NCBI GenBank assembly: GCA_900547475.1
Contig: URGW01000065.1
Span: 1 to 6,743, forward strand
DNA from: an uncultured Clostridium sp.
GTDB lineage: Bacteria; Bacillota; Clostridia; Clostridiales; Clostridiaceae
DNA length: 6,743 nt
Direction: 5' to 3'
How positions within the stretch are numbered: the stretch's first letter is position 1; each line of letters opens with the position of its first letter. The notes below the pieces were generated by a model, which saw nothing but the letters and a program-made list of their open reading frames with translations, searched no databases and was not told where the DNA came from. A program made the translations under genes and the position numbers. Below are positions 1-6,710 of the stretch, in pieces.

Positions 1-180
1 GCAAATTTAAAATATAAATATGGAAATAGGCAGTTTTGATGCAAAGGATATTATGTTGATACAGTAGGAAGAAATAAAAAAGTAATAGAAGAATATATAA
101 CAAATTAAATTCAAGAAGATTTAGCTTATTAACAAATGAGTCTAAAAGAATACATAGACCCGTTTACGGGTGGATCTGAT
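1..180 (+). pseudogene. tnpA: Decayed IS200/IS605-family transposase (tnpA), C-terminal remnant
   Basis: Reading from base 1 gives a protein that strongly resembles the C-terminal third of Y1-type IS200/IS605 TnpA, the single-strand transposase that cuts and joins with one tyrosine. Recognisable pieces are KYKYGNRQF, GYYVDTVGRNKK, VIEEYITN, and then MSLKEYIDPFTG. The Tyr of the EEYITN segment (codon at 94) sits where the family's nucleophile lies. Three in-frame stops interrupt it: TGA at 37 (a Trp, TGG, is expected), TAA at 106 (Gln, CAA, is expected in the usual NQ) and TAA at 130. The first two can each be explained by a single transition. Similarity fades after about 171, and the frame closes at TAG 202. 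The 5' part lies outside the window. It cannot encode a working enzyme. The family call comes from remembered family sequence, not a search. Confidence 0.85.
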
Positions 181-204
181 TTAGTTTTAATTTTGAAATA
201 CTAG

Positions 205-466
205 CTAAGATAAATAGGTTGCTAATTAGCATATAATGGGAAGTTAAAAGTTGTTGCTGAAATTCATTTCGAATTTATTACTAAAATGAAGTTGAAGTAA
301 AAGGATCGGCATAATAGTTTTTTGGAATTTATGCACCAATCTCTTGGTAAACATTTTTTAAAATTTATCTTAGAAATTATTTAATTACAACAAAAAGTAA
401 AGGAGAATTAGGGGTAAGTGAAAAACTAACTTCCGTTTACAAAAGGAAAATTGCTTTACATAATTA
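205..466. other. Gene-free stretch between the tnpA remnant and the peptide promoter
   Basis: I see no supported gene here. All frames are broken by frequent stops, and no open stretch has both a start codon and an RBS. A perfect 10-base palindrome GCTAATTAGC lies at 221-230. The frame reading LGKHFLKFILEII around 340-380 looks protein-like but has no start, no RBS and no family I recognise. The stretch may be decayed gene or transposon-end DNA. Confidence 0.5.
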
Positions 467-495
467 TTGACTAATTTTACACAAAATGTTATCAT
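467..495 (+). promoter_or_regulatory. Sigma-A-type promoter of the small secreted-peptide gene
   Basis: A -35 box TTGACT (467-472) and a -10 box TATCAT (490-495) are separated by exactly 17 bases. Each box differs from consensus at one position (TTGACA, TATAAT). Transcription would start near 502, giving a leader of about 25 bases before the ATG at 527. This is the best promoter match in the window and serves the peptide gene directly. Confidence 0.7.
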
Positions 496-510
496 AATAA
501 TGAATTATTA

Positions 511-516
511 AAAGGG
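511..516 (+). promoter_or_regulatory. Ribosome binding site favouring the ATG at 527
   Basis: AAAGGG lies 10 bases before the ATG at 527. No comparable site stands before the ATG at 577, whose upstream sequence reads as hydrophobic signal-peptide codons. The translation signals therefore point to 527 as the original start, although that ATG is out of frame with the peptide. Confidence 0.55.
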
Positions 517-526
517 AAAAATTTTT

Positions 527-885
527 ATGGGAAAAAATTATTATCTATTTTAGGAGCTACATTTATAGTTGGAGCAATGGTATCTTCTCCAGTTTCAGCA
601 GAAACCAGAGGGACATGTACTCCACAACTTAGCTTTACGGCAAGTTCTGTTACAGCAGGGATATTTGAAATGCCATTACCACCAAATACAAGTAAGTCTT
701 TAGATGGGAGTTACTTAACTAAAGATATTCATGGAAGTCAAAAAACTAAGTATTATTCTGGTAGTATAGCTAGAGGGCAACTACAGGTGAAAACGTATGC
801 AGATCCAAATTATGCTTCAGTATCATCTGGATTTAATTATTATTTAAATGGAAATCCTTCAGGCCATAAATCAGGTGTTTATTAA
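527..885 (+). CDS. Small secreted (possibly bacteriocin-like) peptide, frame-shifted near its start
   Basis: The frame ending at TAA 883-885 has its first ATG at 577, but codons 529-600 of the same frame encode a clear Sec signal peptide: GKKLLSILGATFIVGA then MVSSPVSA, with cleavage likely after VSA. The RBS-backed ATG at 527 is one base out of frame. Changing the run of six A's (532-537) to seven would give an intact precursor of about 119 residues beginning MGKKLLS. The mature part would be about 94 residues, rich in Ser, Gly and Tyr, with one Cys (residue 6) and no Trp. The C-terminal half (HGSQKTKYYSGS, then SSGFNYYLNG) loosely recalls lactococcin 972-type bacteriocins (HGSKTHS, then SFYYNFW), but the Trp-containing N-terminal signature is missing, so the family is unproven. 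GC is about 36% by hand count against about 25% in the operon downstream. It has its own promoter and terminator. It may be a recent pseudogene, use -1 frameshifting, vary by A-tract slippage, or contain a sequencing error. Confidence 0.6.
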
Positions 886-896
886 AAATTGTAAAT

Positions 897-930
897 TATA
901 ATTTAAATGAAAATTACTATTTAAATTATA
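897..930. repeat. 12-base perfect inverted repeat after the peptide gene
   Basis: TATAATTTAAAT (897-908) and its exact reverse complement ATTTAAATTATA (919-930) flank a 10-base loop. Pairing can be extended outward to about 892/935 if two G-T pairs are allowed. It sits 11 bases after the stop codon and just before the terminator hairpin, so it may act as a 3'-end stability stem. Being entirely A/T it is weak on its own, and chance is possible in DNA this AT-rich. Confidence 0.5.
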
Positions 931-937
931 GTTTGCT

Positions 938-965
938 AAGCTACCATATAAATGGTAGCTTTTTG
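938..965 (+). terminator. Intrinsic terminator of the peptide gene
   Basis: A perfect 10-base stem AAGCTACCAT (938-947) / ATGGTAGCTT (952-961) with the four-base loop ATAA is followed by a T run (960-964). This is a typical Rho-independent terminator and separates the peptide gene from the operon starting at 1025. The stem is moderately strong, so some read-through into the operon is possible. Confidence 0.85.
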
Positions 966-969
966 TGTA

Positions 970-999
970 TTAAGTATTAGTTAGGAAATTTTTTATGAT
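970..999 (+). promoter_or_regulatory. Possible weak promoter of the four-gene operon
   Basis: TATGAT at 994-999 is a good -10 box, 25 bases before the start codon at 1025. The only -35 candidate at usable distance is TTAAGT (970-975, 18-base spacing), which matches consensus at three of six positions. The promoter may need an activator, or the operon may depend partly on read-through from upstream. Confidence 0.3.
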
Positions 1000-1024
1000 T
1001 ACTAACTTTAGTGGAGGGATTTTA

Positions 1025-2494
1025 ATGAGGAGAAGATTTTTAAGTATTATAGTATGTTTATTAGTACTAATAACAGGTTTAAGTGGATGCAACAGTGAAG
1101 AGATTGATGTAGTATGGTATGTTGGAAATGGAGTAATAGAATATATAGGCAACGAAGACGATTACTACAAACCGATAATAAACGAAAAAACTAAAGCTGT
1201 TAATGAGAGATTAAAAAAATTAAATTTAAATATTAATATTGTATTTAAAGCATATAAAGATGATATTTTTTATAATTTCGGTGAAAATGCTCTTACTTTA
1301 AATCAGAATAGTAATCCAATTAATTCTTTGAAAGAAATAGATAAAGATATAGATATATTAACCTTTAATAAAGAAAATTATGAGGAATATGAAATATTAG
1401 ATTCCTATTTAAATAATGAGGGGGGAGAGGAACTAAAATCTATTTTATTGCCAGAAATATGGGAGTCTCAAAAGATATTTGGAGCTATTTATCAAGTACC
1501 AAAACCAGGTTTATTGACTAATAGATATGGTTATATTGTAAATAAAGATTTTATGATAAAACATAATTTAACTATAAATGATTTTGAAGGGAGCCCATTA
1601 GAGATATTCAATATACTATCTTCTTTAGCAGTAAATGATGATAAATTTAAAAGTGAATATATATTAACTAGGCCTGAGTTTGTAAGTGTTTCAAACTTTT
1701 TTCCGGGTGAATATAAAACTCTTATGAAACAATATAATGGGTGGGAAGGAATATTAATTAGAAATTCAGACAATAAAATCGTTAATATATTTGAAGAAAA
1801 TAAAATAATTGAACAATTTGAGATATACCAAGAAATTTATACAAAAGATTTAGACGGACATATTGAAAATTTAGATTTACCTGTAATTTTTTCAATGAGT
1901 ACTATATTTCCTGAAGAGTATTATCAAAATAGAGAAGAACTATCAGAAGTATATATTCCTATAAGTGATTTCTTAGAAGTAGAATCTGTAGGATATGGAA
2001 TTTTAAAAGATAGTAAAAATAAGGAGGCAGCTTTTACAGCTCTATCAGCAGTATATACAGATGCAACAATATCTAATATTTTAATATATGGAATTGAGGA
2101 TGTTGATTATACATTAAAAGATGGACATGCAGTTAGCTTAATCGATAATAATAATTCAATGCCTTTCGGAACTTTTGTAGATATAGGTAATAATTTAATT
2201 ACATTTCCATCTGAAGTAGAGCCTACAAATAAAAAAGAACTTGCTGATATATATTCTAAAAAAGCAATATCAAGGAATTCAAATGGATTTATACCTAATT
2301 ATGATAATATTCAACAAGAGTATGAGCAATTATCACGTATATATGCTGAAGCAATTGTTGGAATACAATATTCTAAAATAGAAAATATGAAAGAGTATTG
2401 CTTAGAAGTAAATAATAAATTAAAAGAAGGTGGGTTAGATAAAGTAATTAATGAATTACAAAATCAATTAGATTCATATTTAGGAGATTATTAA
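1025..2494 (+). CDS. Lipoprotein resembling LipO/YtcQ-type extracellular solute-binding proteins
   Basis: The start was set at 1025, not at the in-frame ATG 995, because GGAGGG (1013-1018) lies six bases before it and the product then opens with a proper lipoprotein signal (MRRR, hydrophobic core, LSGC). Cys22 would be lipidated, anchoring a roughly 468-residue domain outside the membrane. The 489-residue protein follows the layout of family-1 solute-binding lipoproteins. A YLNNEGGEEL segment (128-137) precedes a possible hinge/binding stretch with AIYQVPKPG (154-162) and YIVNKDFMIKHNLT (170-183). YGIEDVDYTLKDG (355-367) and the C-terminal GLDKVINELQNQLDSYL (470-486) recall LipO/DUF3502-like proteins. 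The family link is from pattern memory. It is the first gene of the operon, and its stop overlaps the ATPase start (TAATG). No sugar-type permease is nearby, so it more likely serves as a substrate-capturing or sensing partner of the ABC-2 system than in sugar uptake. Confidence 0.75.
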   Translation: MRRRFLSIIVCLLVLITGLSGCNSEEIDVVWYVGNGVIEYIGNEDDYYKPIINEKTKAVNERLKKLNLNINIVFKAYKDDIFYNFGENALTLNQNSNPINSLKEIDKDIDILTFNKENYEEYEILDSYLNNEGGEELKSILLPEIWESQKIFGAIYQVPKPGLLTNRYGYIVNKDFMIKHNLTINDFEGSPLEIFNILSSLAVNDDKFKSEYILTRPEFVSVSNFFPGEYKTLMKQYNGWEGILIRNSDNKIVNIFEENKIIEQFEIYQEIYTKDLDGHIENLDLPVIFSMSTIFPEEYYQNREELSEVYIPISDFLEVESVGYGILKDSKNKEAAFTALSAVYTDATISNILIYGIEDVDYTLKDGHAVSLIDNNNSMPFGTFVDIGNNLITFPSEVEPTNKKELADIYSKKAISRNSNGFIPNYDNIQQEYEQLSRIYAEAIVGIQYSKIENMKEYCLEVNNKLKEGGLDKVINELQNQLDSYLGDY

Positions 2495-3357
2495 TGAAAT
2501 TAGAGATTATAAATTTAACAAAAAAGTATAAAGATTTAGTTGCTTTAAATAATATTAATATAACTTTAGAAAATGGAATTTATGGTTTGCTAGGACCAAA
2601 TGGATCTGGAAAGAGTACTTTTATGAATATACTCTGCATGATTTTAGAGCCAACTATAGGGGGAATTTATTTTAATAATACCAATATTAAGGAACTAAAT
2701 ACAGAATTCTTACAAGCTATTGGATATATGCCTCAATATGCCACTTTATATGAAGATTTTACATTAGAAGAGTATTTGTATTATATAGCAGCTTTAAAAG
2801 GACTTAGTAAAAAAAAATTAAGTAATATAGTTAATGATATACTTTGTGAAGTAAGTTTAAATAAAGTTAAAAATAGAAAAATTAAAACATTTTCAGGAGG
2901 AATGAAGCAGAGGGCAATGTTAGCGCAAGCATTATTAGGAGACCCCCAGATATTAATACTTGATGAGCCTACTGCCGGATTAGATCCTAAAAAACGTATA
3001 GAAATAAGAAATTTAATAGCTAAGTTAAGTAAAGATAAAATCGTTATTATAGCTACCCATGTAGTTAGTGATATTGAATTTATAGCAAAAGAAATTATAT
3101 TGATAAAAGAGGGGAAACTTATCGTTAAGGAAACCATACAAAATTTACTTAAAACTGTTGATGGCAAAGTATTAGAGATAGAAATAGATGATACTGATAT
3201 AGAAGAAGTAGGTAAAAAATATTCTGTTAGCAATATTCATTACATAGATAATAAATTATTTGCAAGAATATTAGTAAGAGATGATAGTATAGTTGGAGAG
3301 AAAGTATATCCAACAATGGATGATGTATATCTATATTATTTTGGTGATGAAAAATGA
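2494..3357 (+). CDS. ABC transporter ATP-binding protein (ABC-2 exporter type)
   Basis: This 287-residue cytoplasmic ATPase powers the membrane partner encoded next. All nucleotide-binding motifs are intact: Walker A GPNGSGKST (34-42), Q-loop Gln81 in GYMPQ, signature FSGGMKQR (133-140), Walker B ILILDEP (153-159) with catalytic Glu158, D-loop AGLDP (161-165) and switch His189 in ATHV. A C-terminal extension of about 80 residues (from about 208) is typical in length for ATPases of drug, peptide or antibiotic-resistance ABC-2 systems (CcmA/YtrB/BcrA-like groups). The start ATG overlaps the upstream stop, with AGGAG (2482-2486) seven bases before it. Its own stop overlaps the permease start (ATGA), so translational coupling is likely. 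Only one ATPase gene is present, so a homodimer would be needed. The role as ABC ATPase is certain; the substrate is not readable. Confidence 0.96.
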   Translation: MKLEIINLTKKYKDLVALNNINITLENGIYGLLGPNGSGKSTFMNILCMILEPTIGGIYFNNTNIKELNTEFLQAIGYMPQYATLYEDFTLEEYLYYIAALKGLSKKKLSNIVNDILCEVSLNKVKNRKIKTFSGGMKQRAMLAQALLGDPQILILDEPTAGLDPKKRIEIRNLIAKLSKDKIVIIATHVVSDIEFIAKEIILIKEGKLIVKETIQNLLKTVDGKVLEIEIDDTDIEEVGKKYSVSNIHYIDNKLFARILVRDDSIVGEKVYPTMDDVYLYYFGDEK

Positions 3358-5513
3358 GGTTATTAAAATATGAACTTAAAAAATTAGCGTCAAATTTAAG
3401 TTTTTTTAAAATAATTGCTATTTTATTGTGTTTAAGCGGATTTTTGTTTTATTTGAATAATAAACAAATGAACCTAGACACAGAATATTATAAAGTTATT
3501 CACAATGAAATTGACTCTATGGATATTGTACAAGCAAAAAAGAAGATAGTAGACGAAAGGAATAAGTATAGAATTGATGATTGGTATCTTTATGACAATA
3601 AAATACGAACTCTAGAAAGAATAGAAGAAGAAATAGAAAATATATTAGAGTATAGTAATTTTAGAGATGGAATTAGGGAGCAATATAATAAAAATAAAAA
3701 CATTTCAATATTTAAATCTAAAAATAATTATAATGAGAAATATATTAAAAAGACATTTGATGAATATGAGCAATTAGAAGTGAAGGATAATTTACATTTG
3801 ACACCATCTCTTGGGGTGGAAAAATTAATGGAGTTTTCTTTGATTGACATAGTGGGAATAATTTTACTAATATATGTTGCTGGAATAACTATATATAATG
3901 AAAGAAAAAATGGATTTTTAATGTTTACCCAAACTAATTATTATGGGAAGGGAAAACAATTTATTTGTAAATTAGGAGCCTATTGGATTGTAGGAATTAC
4001 TTGGACTATTTTATCTTTTTTCATCTGCTTTGTTATAAGTATAAAATTATATGGAGCTGTACCATTATCAACGGCAGTACAAAGTATGCCTAGTTTATTA
4101 ACGTCTACTTATTCATTAAACGTTGGAGATTTTATAATAGGATACTTATTAATAAGATGTTTTGCATATATGATTTTATCAACAATTATAACACTATTTT
4201 CATATGTAATGGACTCATTCGTAGGAATGATGACAACAACTCTTGCTAGTTTAATAATAAGTCTCATAGCTTACAAGACAATAAATGAGTTTAGTGTTTT
4301 ATCACCTTTAAAATATATAAATATTTGGCAGATTCTTAGGAGTGAAGAAATATTAGGCAAGAGTATTCTAGTTAGAGTTTGGAATGAACCTGTGGCTTTA
4401 ATAAATTTTATATTTCTCGTAGTTAGTATATTAATTTTACTTATATTATTAGCTAAAAAAAATTTCACTCAAAAGGAAATTAAAAAGGCTAATAAAAGAA
4501 TAGCTGTTTTTGATAAGAAACCTAGAGGATTGTTATATTATGAATTAAAAAAGATGTGGATAGATGAAAAAGGATTAGGTATTTTTAGTTTAATTATTAT
4601 TATTCATATTATATTTATTGTTAATACAACTCCAAATACTAATATGGAGGACATATACTATAATAATTTTATTAATACTATTGGAGATTCTGTTACAGAA
4701 GAAACAGAAGATAAACTTATTCAAAAGAAAATAGAATTTGATGAAATACAAGAAAAATTAAATGAGACAATCAATAATAAAGAGCAAATACTTTTGATGG
4801 ACAAGCTAAATAGTTTTAATGCTTTTAACAAATATAAAGAAAGATTTTATGAAATAAAAGATTTAAATATAGATAAAAAATTGTTAAAGGAGAATGAATA
4901 TAAGTTAATATTTGAAGATTCCAATGTAATTAAGATAAGTGAGGTATTATTGTTTTTGCTTATAATTATTATAATTCCATCAGTATTTCAAAGGGAAAAA
5001 GAAACTGGAATGGATAAGTTGCAGAAAATAACAGTAAATGGTCGGATTAAGTTATGGAGGTCGAAAATTATTACAATTATATCTATAATACTTCCAGCTT
5101 GTGCAATAATTTTTGGAAATATAATATTAAAAAATACATTCTACTTTAAAGGGGTAAATCTTGATACATCTGTAACAAATTTAACAAATTATTTTCAATA
5201 TAACTTTAATTTATCCATAAGATCCTTTTTACTTTTAACATTCATAATAAGATTAATAATTGTTAGTGCTATTATTATAATATTTAGTTTCATATCATTA
5301 CGCGCTACGGGTAGATATTTAAATATAATTATTCTATCTATAATCAGTATTTTACCTATTATAGCTAGCCAATATGTTGATAGTTATATATTAAATGGGA
5401 TATATAATTTAACTTTTATATACTCCTATAAAAGTATTGAATTATTTTTTATTGTATTTACTTTATTTATTTTAATATGTGTTTTTATATATAGGAAAGG
5501 GAGACAAGAATGA
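3354..5513 (+). CDS. Fused tandem ABC-2-type permease, about 12 membrane helices
   Basis: This 719-residue integral membrane protein is the transport partner of the ATPase. It reads as two similar halves. Each begins with a short cytoplasmic YELKK motif (6-10 and 396-400), then a first helix (about 17-34 and 407-424), a long charged outer loop (35-160 and 425-525), a second helix (161-180 and 526-544), a polar ER/EK-G-T-G(R/K) stretch (183-200 and 548-564) and four more helices (about 207-230, 258-282, 289-308, 346-367; and 570-592, 622-648, 653-672, 694-713). ABC-2 permeases are usually single six-helix chains that dimerise, so this chain could form a whole membrane channel. The outer loops are rich in Lys, Glu and Asn, and parts (455-510) look able to form coiled coils. 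The start overlaps the ATPase stop. The SD is weak (GGTGAT, 3343-3348), so coupled translation is likely. Helix limits are by eye. Substrate unknown; a peptide or antimicrobial compound is plausible from context. Confidence 0.88.
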   Translation: MRLLKYELKKLASNLSFFKIIAILLCLSGFLFYLNNKQMNLDTEYYKVIHNEIDSMDIVQAKKKIVDERNKYRIDDWYLYDNKIRTLERIEEEIENILEYSNFRDGIREQYNKNKNISIFKSKNNYNEKYIKKTFDEYEQLEVKDNLHLTPSLGVEKLMEFSLIDIVGIILLIYVAGITIYNERKNGFLMFTQTNYYGKGKQFICKLGAYWIVGITWTILSFFICFVISIKLYGAVPLSTAVQSMPSLLTSTYSLNVGDFIIGYLLIRCFAYMILSTIITLFSYVMDSFVGMMTTTLASLIISLIAYKTINEFSVLSPLKYINIWQILRSEEILGKSILVRVWNEPVALINFIFLVVSILILLILLAKKNFTQKEIKKANKRIAVFDKKPRGLLYYELKKMWIDEKGLGIFSLIIIIHIIFIVNTTPNTNMEDIYYNNFINTIGDSVTEETEDKLIQKKIEFDEIQEKLNETINNKEQILLMDKLNSFNAFNKYKERFYEIKDLNIDKKLLKENEYKLIFEDSNVIKISEVLLFLLIIIIIPSVFQREKETGMDKLQKITVNGRIKLWRSKIITIISIILPACAIIFGNIILKNTFYFKGVNLDTSVTNLTNYFQYNFNLSIRSFLLLTFIIRLIIVSAIIIIFSFISLRATGRYLNIIILSIISILPIIASQYVDSYILNGIYNLTFIYSYKSIELFFIVFTLFILICVFIYRKGRQE

Positions 5514-6631
5514 GGAAATTTTTATGGTTATTTTGTATAACAATATTCACTTTATCTGGATGCCAAAAGGTAGATAACGAAAATAAAATCAGTAATGACT
5601 TTAAATTTGGATATAACTTCATTAACACTGAAAAAGGAAGTTATATATTAAATAACAGACCCATAGAAAATACTAATATGGATTTTCAAATGCTTTTTTA
5701 TGATAAGGATTCTGAAGTTATAGTTCCTTTATGTCCTAAAATCAATTGCAAACATAATAATAAAGATTGCTTGTCTTATGATATAACAGTTTTAAATAAT
5801 GATGAATCTACAGAATATATTCTATTCTCTTATTTAAATTATAACGAGAAATTAATTCTAGCATATACATCTATTTCGGACGGTGGTATAAAAATTATGG
5901 AAGCAAATGAAGATGGTACAAATAAAAAGTTATTATTAGATATTTCAGAAGAAGCCCAATCATTAAATGTTTTTGCTATTTATAAAGATAAACTTATAAT
6001 AGCATATAATGTTCCTTTAAAAGATGAACTAGAGAGGGTTGTAGGAACATCTACAATTAATAAGATGGCTATATATGATTTATCTGATAAGGAATTTAAA
6101 GTATTTACAAATGAGAATGAAGAAGAATATACAATGACATATGCCATTGGTGGAAATCAAAAAAATATTTATTATACAATATTTAATTTTTCAGATATTG
6201 ATAATACTAAATATTCCATATATTCTTATGATGTATCAACGGAAAAAACAATCTTAATATCTGATGATTATAAATTTAATCCAACTGTTATGTATGATAA
6301 TAAGTTATATAACATTAGTGAAGATGGTAATTTTATAGAGAGCTATGATGTTGTTTCAAAAAAAGTAGAAAATGTTATAGAGGTTAGTAAGCCAATATCT
6401 AAATTAGAGGTAGATCCGGAAAATGGTCTTTTAATATTAAGTTATATGGATAGTGACAATATATATTATAATCAAGTTTATGATTTAAAAAGTAAAAATT
6501 TTGTTTTTGATGATTTCGAGAAAGATTTTTATGTAATAGGAGAAAACTCAGGTTCATATTTTTTATCAAATTCTAAAAATGAAATTTTATTATATAATAA
6601 AGATGAAAAACAAACGAAAAAACTATACTAA
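5510..6631 (+). CDS. Lipoprotein with C-x4-C-x-H-x4-C motif, probable beta-propeller-like body
   Basis: This 373-residue protein has a lipoprotein signal MRKFLWLFCITIFTLSGC, with Cys18 as the lipidation site, so it should sit on the outer membrane face. Just after the signal region, PLCPKINCKHNNKDC carries Cys75, Cys80, His82 and Cys87. This motif resembles one I associate with DUF5050-like lipoproteins of Clostridia, but I could not check that. The rest alternates short beta-prone segments such as KLILAYTSI, KDKLIIAYNV, NIYYTIFNF and KLYNISEDGNF with acidic turns. This suggests repeating blades, and the spacing of Tyr/Asp-rich units fits a propeller. Its start overlaps the permease stop (ATGA), with AAAGGGAG (5496-5503) six bases upstream, so it belongs to the operon. 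A role in sensing or binding the transported compound is inferred from position and topology only. No enzyme motif is visible. Confidence 0.8.
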   Translation: MRKFLWLFCITIFTLSGCQKVDNENKISNDFKFGYNFINTEKGSYILNNRPIENTNMDFQMLFYDKDSEVIVPLCPKINCKHNNKDCLSYDITVLNNDESTEYILFSYLNYNEKLILAYTSISDGGIKIMEANEDGTNKKLLLDISEEAQSLNVFAIYKDKLIIAYNVPLKDELERVVGTSTINKMAIYDLSDKEFKVFTNENEEEYTMTYAIGGNQKNIYYTIFNFSDIDNTKYSIYSYDVSTEKTILISDDYKFNPTVMYDNKLYNISEDGNFIESYDVVSKKVENVIEVSKPISKLEVDPENGLLILSYMDSDNIYYNQVYDLKSKNFVFDDFEKDFYVIGENSGSYFLSNSKNEILLYNKDEKQTKKLY

Positions 6632-6692
6632 TAATACTAAATTTGAATGAAATAAATAGAGAAATGTGGTCTTATGTCAATATTTTAGACAC

Positions 6693-6710
6693 AAAAAGTC
6701 AAACTTTTTT
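6693..6710. terminator. Weak bidirectional terminator-like hairpin
   Basis: AAAAAGT (6693-6699) pairs with ACTTTTT (6703-6709) around the loop CAA, and T runs lie on the 3' side for both strands. The stem has only one G-C pair, so it is weak. It is nevertheless the only terminator candidate after the operon (stop at 6631) and would also face the minus-strand reading-frame tail that ends at 6709. Confidence 0.3.

Noticed and set aside
158..171. Near-palindrome ACCCGT-TT-ACGGGT
   Set aside because: It falls on the conserved DPFTG codons of the tnpA remnant, so coding history explains it. No T run follows to make it a terminator.
240..355. 37-codon reverse-strand frame starting MFTKRLVHK
   Set aside because: It is short, without RBS or recognisable features, and within chance expectation for this DNA.
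577..600. ATG 577 as the true start of the secreted peptide
   Set aside because: It lies inside the signal peptide's C-region, has no RBS, and would leave a product without an export signal.
995..1024. Upstream start at 995 adding ten residues to the first lipoprotein
   Set aside because: It has no RBS, overlaps the likely -10 box, and would put polar residues before the lipoprotein signal. ATG 1025 has GGAGGG at ideal spacing.
2781..3233. 150-codon reverse-strand frame opposite the ABC ATPase
   Set aside because: It is a shadow of an ATPase whose every motif is intact on the plus strand, and it has no sensible protein features.
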